NCBI GenBank assembly: GCA_030653405.1
Contig: JAURZO010000128.1
Span: 1 to 10,713 of the forward strand
Direction: 5' to 3'
From: Zwartia sp.
GTDB lineage: Bacteria > Pseudomonadota > Gammaproteobacteria > Burkholderiales > Burkholderiaceae_B
DNA: 10,713 bases
Positions 6,450 to 10,713 of the stretch are shown here, piece by piece; the stretch's first letter is position 1; each line of letters starts with the position of its first letter. Position numbers and translations under genes: made by a program. Below the pieces are notes generated by a model. The model was not told where the DNA came from and did no database searches. It saw only the letters and a program-made list of their open reading frames with translations.

Positions 6450-7374
6450 ACTGACCCGTCATGCCCTCAATGGCTCCACTATGGGTACGCGATGGTCTGC
6501 CTTGTTTTTCACATCTCCTGGATTTGATCCGAGGCCAGTGCAGATTGCGATGCAAGATGCACTGGACGAAGTGGATGCGCAAATGTCAACCTGGAAACCC
6601 GACAGTGACTTGATGCGCCTCAATCGAGCCCCTGTCGGTCAATACATCGAGATCCCTGCCCGATTGGCGCATGTGCTGAGTCTTGGCTTGACGATCGGCC
6701 GTGCGTCAGGCGGTGCGTTCGATGTTGGAATGGGAGATGCCGTGCACGCGTGGGGCTTCGGTCAGGAGAGTGTGGATACTCTGGGCATCCAAACTGCCTT
6801 GAACCGACAGAGACGCCCGGCCTATGAACTGATTGCCATGGAGGGAAACCGGATATATAAACGAGACGTCATCGCGATTGACTTGAACGGTATTGCAAAA
6901 GGCTACGGTGTGGATCGTTTAGCTGAAACGCTGATCAACCATGGTGTCCATGCTGGACTGGTCGGCATCGATGGGGAGATGCGTGCGATGGGACTGCGTC
7001 CTGATGGTGAACCTTGGGCCATTGCGGTCGAAGCGCCTGACCAAGAGTGTCGAAAGGCGCATTCGATCCTGTCATTACAAAACGCGGCAGTGGCGACTTC
7101 TGGTGACTATCGACATTGGGTGACAGTACAGGGCCGTCGTTTGTCTCATACGATGGATCCTCTGCGGGGTGCACCGCTGAAATCCTCTCCAGCCTCTGTT
7201 ACCGTGGTTGCCCCTACTTGCGCAGAGGCGGATGCGTGGGCCACTGCTCTGATGGTGCTCGGTCCCTCAGCCGGTTCAACACTTGTGTCGCAACGTGGGT
7301 TAAGCGCCCTCTTCCTGATACGGGATGAGGCAGGTGGTCTTCAGTCGAAGGAATTTGGAAAGCTTTTTGAATAG
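6430..7374 (+). CDS. apbE: ApbE-family FAD:protein FMN transferase without signal peptide
   Basis: This 314-residue enzyme transfers FMN from FAD to a Thr/Ser of a target flavoprotein, using Mg2+. Family motifs run in order: MGTRW (18-22), FDVGMGDAVHAWGF (97-110), AIDLNGIAKGYGVDRL (149-164), VGIDGEMRAMG (178-188, where many relatives have GGD), ATSGDYRHW (222-230), SHTMDPLRGAPL (239-250) and EADAWATALMVLG (266-278), with D268 and T272 as likely metal ligands. The ATG lies 20 bp inside the reductase gene, implying coupled translation. Most ApbE proteins are exported lipoproteins, but this one has neither signal peptide nor lipobox. The frame upstream of the ATG closes at a TGA (6397-6399), leaving no room for one. 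The likely substrate is the DUF2271 protein encoded two genes upstream. Confidence 0.93.
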   Translation: MSKTSTELTRHALNGSTMGTRWSALFFTSPGFDPRPVQIAMQDALDEVDAQMSTWKPDSDLMRLNRAPVGQYIEIPARLAHVLSLGLTIGRASGGAFDVGMGDAVHAWGFGQESVDTLGIQTALNRQRRPAYELIAMEGNRIYKRDVIAIDLNGIAKGYGVDRLAETLINHGVHAGLVGIDGEMRAMGLRPDGEPWAIAVEAPDQECRKAHSILSLQNAAVATSGDYRHWVTVQGRRLSHTMDPLRGAPLKSSPASVTVVAPTCAEADAWATALMVLGPSAGSTLVSQRGLSALFLIRDEAGGLQSKEFGKLFE

Positions 7375-7401
7375 TGACAAACATGAGTGGCAGATTTTTA
7401 A

Positions 7402-7435
7402 ATCTTGATTTATCATGACAGATCAAGATAAATCA
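7402..7435. promoter_or_regulatory. Interlocked inverted repeats, likely toxin-antitoxin operator/promoter
   Basis: Two perfect inverted repeats overlap: ATCTTGAT (7402-7409) with ATCAAGAT (7422-7429), and TGATTTATC (7406-7414) with GATAAATCA (7427-7435). Their centres are 5 bp apart. They sit directly before the antitoxin gene, as expected for autorepression by an antitoxin or antitoxin-toxin complex. A possible promoter lies within: TTGATT (7405-7410), 16 bases, GATAAA (7427-7432). An alternative is TGGCAG (7388-7393), 17 bases, TATCAT (7411-7416). Confidence 0.6.
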
Positions 7436-7449
7436 TGCTGGAAATGATC

Positions 7450-7680
7450 ATGACTGCAGCAGTACGTGAAAAGTTCTCTTCCCAAGCATCGCCTGAAGTA
7501 CTCGCCGCACTCCGCCAGATCGCAGAAGTACAAGGTCGGCAATTTCAGGCTGTTTTGGATGAAGCATTGCGCGATTACATTGATCGCCAACAGAAAGAAC
7601 GCCCTCGCCGTCACGTGATGGCTTCTTTTGCCTCAAGCCTCGATGAATTTGATCAACTGTATCGTGAGTTGGCCAAATAA
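7450..7680 (+). CDS. Antitoxin of Doc-type toxin-antitoxin pair (ribbon-helix-helix-like)
   Basis: The product is 76 residues from ATG at 7450 (MTAAVREKFSSQASPEVL). An in-frame ATG at 7435 would give 81 residues. I prefer 7450 because GGAA lies about 7 bases upstream and the 7435 codon overlaps the operator, but this is not certain. The N-terminal half (KFSSQASPEVLAALRQIAEVQGRQFQAVLDEALRDYI) reads as a strand followed by two helices, like ribbon-helix-helix DNA-binding antitoxins. The C-terminal part (RRHVMASFASSLDEFDQLYRELAK) is the probable toxin-neutralising tail. The gene ends 3 bases before the toxin start, the usual antitoxin-first order. It should repress its own promoter and block the toxin. 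No Phd-type sequence is apparent. Confidence 0.82.
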   Translation: MTAAVREKFSSQASPEVLAALRQIAEVQGRQFQAVLDEALRDYIDRQQKERPRRHVMASFASSLDEFDQLYRELAK

Positions 7681-7683
7681 CGG

Positions 7684-8067
7684 ATGCCTCACGATTTTTT
7701 AACCGTGGCTGATGTGCTTGGAATGCACACGGTCTTAATGCAGCGATATGGCGGCGCGAGTGGGGTGCGTGATCCTGGCGCACTTGAAGCGGCGCTTTTC
7801 AGACCACAAACAGGGTATTACGCTGACATCGTTGCAGAAGCCGCCGCTTTAATGGAAAGCCTTGCGATCAATCATCCTTTTGTTGATGGCAATAAACGCA
7901 TCGCATTTGCCGCTGCAGACGTATTTCTTCGCATGAATGGCTGGGGTTTAAAGCGCCAATCATTGCTGATTCACGCTGAGATGTTACAGATGCTCGAATC
8001 AGGAACGTTCGATATCGCCCATCTTGAGCCATGGCTTCGTGGATTCGCCATTTCTAATGCTGGCTGA
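7684..8067 (+). CDS. doc: Doc-family (Fic fold) toxin
   Basis: This 127-residue protein is the usual length for Doc toxins. The Fic/Doc catalytic motif H64-PFVDGN-K71-R72 is intact (HxFxDGNKR), followed by IAFAAADVFLRMNGW as in Doc. Other family features are FLTVADVLGMH at the start, GGASGVRDPGALEAALFRPQ (about 23-42) and the final helix region FDIAHLEPWLRGF. Doc of phage P1 phosphorylates elongation factor EF-Tu and stops translation; the K after GN (rather than G-x-x-R) favours this Doc-type chemistry over AMPylation, by family analogy. It begins 3 bases after the antitoxin stop with no strong ribosome-binding site of its own, so translational coupling is likely. It converges with the next gene with only 10 bp between stops. 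Confidence 0.92.
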   Translation: MPHDFLTVADVLGMHTVLMQRYGGASGVRDPGALEAALFRPQTGYYADIVAEAAALMESLAINHPFVDGNKRIAFAAADVFLRMNGWGLKRQSLLIHAEMLQMLESGTFDIAHLEPWLRGFAISNAG

Positions 8068-8077
8068 AGTCTAGGAG

Positions 8078-9244
8078 TTACTCAAACAAACTGGCAAACT
8101 GATTGGCTAAGTTGACCTTTTTTTCAAAACCAAACCCTGGTAAATCCGGAATCGTGGCCAAGCCATCCTCAATGATTGCGCCGTCTTGAAATCCACCCAT
8201 AGGCTGAAATACTCCGGGATAAACCTCGCAGCCACCCAAGCCTAAACCCGCGACAATATGGAAGCCCATCAGTTGTCCGCCATGAGGATAGGCGAATTTC
8301 CGGCTATACCCCTTGTTTTCCATCTCATCAATCATGCTTGCGTATTCGGTGATACCGTAACTCAGACCCGCATCCATCTGAAAAATATCCAGATCGGGTC
8401 GCATACCGCCATACATCACTAGATTTTTAACATCTTGTCGAGAAAACAAGTTTTCACCAGTCGCAAGCGGACCTTTATATACGTTGGCAAGTTGGCTATT
8501 CAGGTCATAATCAAGTGGATCGCCCGCTTCTTCATACCAGCGCAAGGCATACGGTTCCATCGCTTGGCCATACTCAATCGCCTGAACCAAATCAAAACGA
8601 CCATTGGCGTCTACCGCCAGATTGTGCCCGGCACCGGCAATCTCCAATGCGGCTTCGATCCTTTGGATGTCTTCCGACATAGAAGCGCCACCAATTTTCA
8701 TTTTGAACATGTTGAAACCACTACTTTTGTAGCCTCTAAGTTCATCCTGAAGAGCCTGTGAATGCTGACCTTCGTAGTAATAACCGCCTGCTGCATAGAC
8801 AGAGATTTTTGGCAGAATCAAATCACGACCAAAGTGCCTGGCGATGGTAATGGCGGCAGGCTCATCCTCGAGTTTGGCATTTAAATCCCAAATGGCGATT
8901 TCCAACGCACTCGCTGCATGTGCACGATCTCCGTGCCCGCCAGGCTTTTCATTTTGCATTGCGCATTTCAGTACTTTTGCGGGACATAACTTCTCTGTCA
9001 CGGGATTCAGTAAAGTCTCTGGCTTGGCATTTAACACGCGCGGAATCATTCTGTTTCGCAGAATCCCGCTCTGATCAAATCTACCAATCGAATTAAATGA
9101 AAGGCCGACTGCAGGCCTTCCATTGATGATCTTGTCTGTGACCACCGCAACGATTGAAACAGTATGCGTGGAAAAATTAACAAGCGCATTCGAGATATTG
9201 CTTTTTAAGCGAACAGGCTGTTCGAGTATTTTGACGATTTTCAT
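8078..9244 (-). CDS. tarD: Enolase-superfamily dehydratase, probable D(-)-tartrate dehydratase
   Basis: This 388-residue protein belongs to the mandelate racemase/muconate lactonizing group of the enolase superfamily. Catalytic features are K181-M-K183-IG (base), metal ligands D212 (VDANGRFD), E238 (RWYEEAGDPLDY) and E264 (ATGENLFS), and acid H321 (YPHGGQ). As I recall it, these are each one position below the residues of Bradyrhizobium TarD (K184, D213, E239, E265, H322), and the surrounding motifs ATGENLFSRQD, GGMRPD and GLGLGG also match that enzyme. The reaction would be dehydration of D-tartrate to oxaloacetate. A related acid sugar is possible, since the superfamily changes substrate easily. 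The ATG is preceded by AGGA with 5-base spacing. It lies 44 bp behind the binding-protein gene, so the two probably form an operon. Confidence 0.82.
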   Translation of the reverse strand: MKIVKILEQPVRLKSNISNALVNFSTHTVSIVAVVTDKIINGRPAVGLSFNSIGRFDQSGILRNRMIPRVLNAKPETLLNPVTEKLCPAKVLKCAMQNEKPGGHGDRAHAASALEIAIWDLNAKLEDEPAAITIARHFGRDLILPKISVYAAGGYYYEGQHSQALQDELRGYKSSGFNMFKMKIGGASMSEDIQRIEAALEIAGAGHNLAVDANGRFDLVQAIEYGQAMEPYALRWYEEAGDPLDYDLNSQLANVYKGPLATGENLFSRQDVKNLVMYGGMRPDLDIFQMDAGLSYGITEYASMIDEMENKGYSRKFAYPHGGQLMGFHIVAGLGLGGCEVYPGVFQPMGGFQDGAIIEDGLATIPDLPGFGFEKKVNLANQFASLFE

Positions 9245-9288
9245 GCATGTCCTACCAATAACAATAATCTCGATTGTGAATCAAAAAA

Positions 9289-10242
9289 TCATTCGACTTT
9301 TACGTTGGCTTCAGTAATGATTTTTTTAAACTTGGCCACTTCGCTTGTCAGGTACTCCTGAAACTGGGGCGCAGTGAAGTCCTTTGGGGGTGTCAGCGCC
9401 AATTCTTTAAATTTTTGCTGTGAAGCGGGCGTTTTTAAAATCTCGCGAATTTGCTTGTTGAGCTCATCAACGACATTTTGCGGCGTGCCTCTTGGCGCTA
9501 CAACACCAAAGAAAGCGATCGTCGAGAGCTTGGGAAATCCAGACTCTTCTAGCGTTGGCACATCAGGCAAATAGGGTGAGCGAGTGTGATCAACGACAGC
9601 CAATGCTTTCATTTGACCAGCCTTGATTTGCGGCAATATTGCCGGCAGTGAATCAGACGTCGCAGGAATCAGGCCGCTCATGATTTGAGTTTTAGACTCG
9701 GCACTCCCTTTAAAAGGCACATGCACCATGGGAAACTTTAGCTGTAGTTTCAACAACTCCATTGTGAGATGCTGCGTCGATCCATTTCCCGCAGAACCGT
9801 AAGATAGATCCTTTGTTTGAGCTGTCTTGACCAAATCAGCGAAGGTCTGAATGCCAGATTGATTGCTGACAGCAATAATTTGTGGCGTTGCCGCGACCTC
9901 AGCGACCGCAACGAAATCTTTGATGGGGTTATACGAAATTGATGCAGGATATAGGCTCGGCGCGATCGCAAACGGCCCAGTACTTGTTAGCAATAATGTG
10001 TAGCCATCAGGTTTGGCCTTGGCCACCGCAGCGGTTCCCGAACGCCCACCTGCCCCTGGCTTATTGTCAATAATGAAAGATTGGCCTGTCTTTTTTGCCA
10101 ACTCAGCACCAACCATGCGTGCGACGATATCGCCTGTCTGACCTGCCGGAAACGGAACGACGATCGTGACGGGCCCCGTTGGATATGCTGAAGCAACAGA
10201 TGCACAGAACATCAAACTCGCAACCAAAGTCTTTTGAAACAT
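9289..10242 (-). CDS. Bug/TctC-family periplasmic solute-binding protein
   Basis: This 317-residue exported binding protein is of the tripartite tricarboxylate transporter type. The signal peptide is about 1-19 (SVASA before YPTG). Family motifs are VTIVVPFPAGQTGDIVARMV (25-44), DNKPGAGGRSGTAAVAKAKPDGYTLLL (59-85), LSYGSAGNGSTQHL (146-159), VHVPFKGSAE (173-182), ALAVVDHTRSPYLPDVPTLEESGF (214-236) and FGVVAPRGTP (245-254). ATG at 10242 is chosen because GGAG lies 7 bases upstream. An in-frame ATG at 10260 would put that ribosome-binding site inside the coding region. No TctA/TctB membrane genes are in the window; Bug proteins are often orphans in betaproteobacteria. Pairing with the tartrate-dehydratase-like gene suggests a tartrate or similar hydroxy-acid ligand, by context only. 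Confidence 0.92.
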   Translation of the reverse strand: MFQKTLVASLMFCASVASAYPTGPVTIVVPFPAGQTGDIVARMVGAELAKKTGQSFIIDNKPGAGGRSGTAAVAKAKPDGYTLLLTSTGPFAIAPSLYPASISYNPIKDFVAVAEVAATPQIIAVSNQSGIQTFADLVKTAQTKDLSYGSAGNGSTQHLTMELLKLQLKFPMVHVPFKGSAESKTQIMSGLIPATSDSLPAILPQIKAGQMKALAVVDHTRSPYLPDVPTLEESGFPKLSTIAFFGVVAPRGTPQNVVDELNKQIREILKTPASQQKFKELALTPPKDFTAPQFQEYLTSEVAKFKKIITEANVKVE

Positions 10243-10281
10243 GATGAATCTCCTCTTCATTATTGATTATTTATTAGTTTT

Positions 10282-10308
10282 ATTATCTGGAGATTACCAT
10301 TTAATGGT
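10282..10308 (-). promoter_or_regulatory. Putative bug-tarD promoter with 13-bp palindromic operator
   Basis: Upstream of the binding-protein gene, the minus strand has GATAAT (10282-10287) as a good -10 candidate, with only a weak -35. The perfect palindrome ACCATT-T-AATGGT (10296-10308) would lie in the spacer/-35 region, a usual place for a repressor. The regulator is not in the window; GntR- or LysR-type control would be typical for such pairs. Confidence 0.4.
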
Positions 10309-10342
10309 TAGTACCTTTTAATTTGAAAACTTACTCGATTTC

Positions 10343-10375
10343 GGCACATCTACTCATACTCTAGGCACATTTATT
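10343..10375. repeat. 12-bp direct repeat with 21-bp period
   Basis: GGCACATCTACT (10343-10354) and GGCACATTTATT (10364-10375) match at 10 of 12 positions, both differences being C/T. The 21-bp period puts the copies on the same face of the helix, two turns apart, which fits cooperative binding by a regulator. They could serve either divergent gene. Confidence 0.35.
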
Positions 10376-10570
10376 AATATCGGAAGAAGCAATGATTCCG
10401 AATAACGACGCGATTGCAATACGATTTCAGGTAGTTGACCTTGCACAAGTCCTGTGGCGTTAATCTGATCAAATTGGGCAGTTTGGTAACAGTGTGTGTC
10501 TACTTGGCTACGAAACAAAGTACGTCACACAATATTGGCTCAAACGTCAGAAATTTATAAAATTTTGCAA

Positions 10571-10596
10571 AACATTCTAATAATCACTAGAATGTT
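10571..10596. promoter_or_regulatory. ArsR-type operator: perfect 9-bp inverted repeat
   Basis: AACATTCTA (10571-10579) and TAGAATGTT (10588-10596) are perfect reverse complements separated by 8 bases, ending 3 bases before the regulator's start codon. ArsR/SmtB repressors commonly bind AT-rich imperfect 12-2-12-type repeats over their own promoter. A third AGAATG half-site (10597-10602) runs into the start codon. This site most likely provides autorepression. Confidence 0.65.
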
Positions 10597-10599
10597 AGA

Positions 10600-10713
10600 A
10601 TGAATAATCGTGACATCAAAAATCTGCTGTACGAGCAAGTCGCCCGCATCGGTAAAGCAGTCTCAAGTCCAAAGCGGCTTGAGCTACTTGAGCTGCTTGC
10701 CCAAAGCGAAAAG
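10600..10713 (+). CDS. ArsR-family transcriptional regulator, 5' fragment
   Basis: Thirty-eight codons run from ATG at 10600 to the window edge without a stop. The sequence LYEQVARIGKAVSSPKRLELLELLAQSEK is characteristic of the first helices of ArsR-type winged-helix repressors. The ending SPKRLELLELLAQSEK is the typical segment before the DNA-recognition helices. This N-terminal style is common in ArsR proteins fused to a C-terminal rhodanese domain (sulfur or thiol sensing), but the domain would lie beyond the window, so the ligand is unknown. The ribosome-binding site is weak. It is divergent from the bug-tarD pair, and the operator just before it suggests autoregulation. Confidence 0.8.
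   Translation, partial: MNNRDIKNLLYEQVARIGKAVSSPKRLELLELLAQSEK

Larger units (their letters stand above)
10261..10599. other. AT-rich divergent intergenic region between Bug and ArsR genes
   Basis: This 339-bp spacer should hold the leftward promoter of the bug-tarD pair and the rightward promoter of the arsR-like gene. It contains the palindrome, the direct repeat and the ArsR operator listed separately. A possible rightward promoter is TTGACC (10435-10440), 18 bases, GTTAAT (10459-10464). A 23-codon frame (10392-10463) starting ATGATTCCG after GGAAGAAG is open, but nothing supports it as a gene. No tRNA or convincing terminator was seen. Confidence 0.5.

Noticed and set aside
7375..7401. 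Intrinsic terminator after apbE
   Set aside because: A short T-run (7395-7399) is present but no stem precedes it.
8060..8100. Bidirectional terminator between the convergent doc and tarD genes
   Set aside because: The stops are only 10 bp apart and I found no GC-rich stem followed by a T-run.

Overview
The window (10,713 bp) looks like a chromosomal segment of a moderate-GC betaproteobacterium, most likely Burkholderiales. The reasons are a Bug-type tripartite tricarboxylate transporter (TTT) binding protein, a QseBC/TctDE-type two-component system, and a RoxA-like diheme cytochrome. This taxonomic call is inference; there is no rRNA or other marker gene here. I saw no tRNA, rRNA, CRISPR array, insertion sequence or phage gene.

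Layout. (1) 1-3216, all on the minus strand: the 5' part of an exported RoxA-like diheme cytochrome (cut by the window edge exactly at its second CxxCH), preceded in transcription order by a histidine kinase and an OmpR-family response regulator whose stop and start codons overlap by one base. (2) 3217-3348: the divergent control region, with a perfect 13-bp palindrome. (3) 3349-7374, plus strand: a compact four-gene redox operon made of a small periplasmic PepSY protein, a periplasmic DUF2271 protein, a 735-residue PepSY-TM/flavodoxin/CysJ-like reductase fusion, and ApbE (FAD:protein FMN transferase), which overlaps the reductase gene by 20 bp. (4) 7402-8067, plus strand: a toxin-antitoxin pair (ribbon-helix-helix-like antitoxin and Doc/Fic toxin) behind two interlocked inverted repeats. 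(5) 8078-10242, minus strand: a Bug-family solute-binding protein followed by an enolase-superfamily enzyme that matches D(-)-tartrate dehydratase. (6) 10261-10599: a 339-bp AT-rich divergent spacer with several operator-like repeats. (7) 10600-10713: the start of an ArsR-family regulator behind a perfect 9-bp-arm inverted repeat.

How the genes may work together. The most interesting unit is the redox operon. The fusion protein has every motif needed to take electrons from cytosolic NAD(P)H through FAD and FMN. Its four membrane segments carry histidines placed at both membrane faces, as expected for a two-heme wire. The exported DUF2271 protein has a motif (N84-G-I-S-G-A-S90) resembling the site at which ApbE attaches FMN, and apbE is in the same operon. 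The inferred pathway is NAD(P)H to FAD to FMN to haems to covalently bound periplasmic FMN on DUF2271 to an unknown acceptor. Two details stand out: the flavinylation motif deviates from consensus at both ends (N for D, S for T), and this ApbE has no signal peptide although its likely target is exported. The divergent two-component system is the natural candidate regulator.
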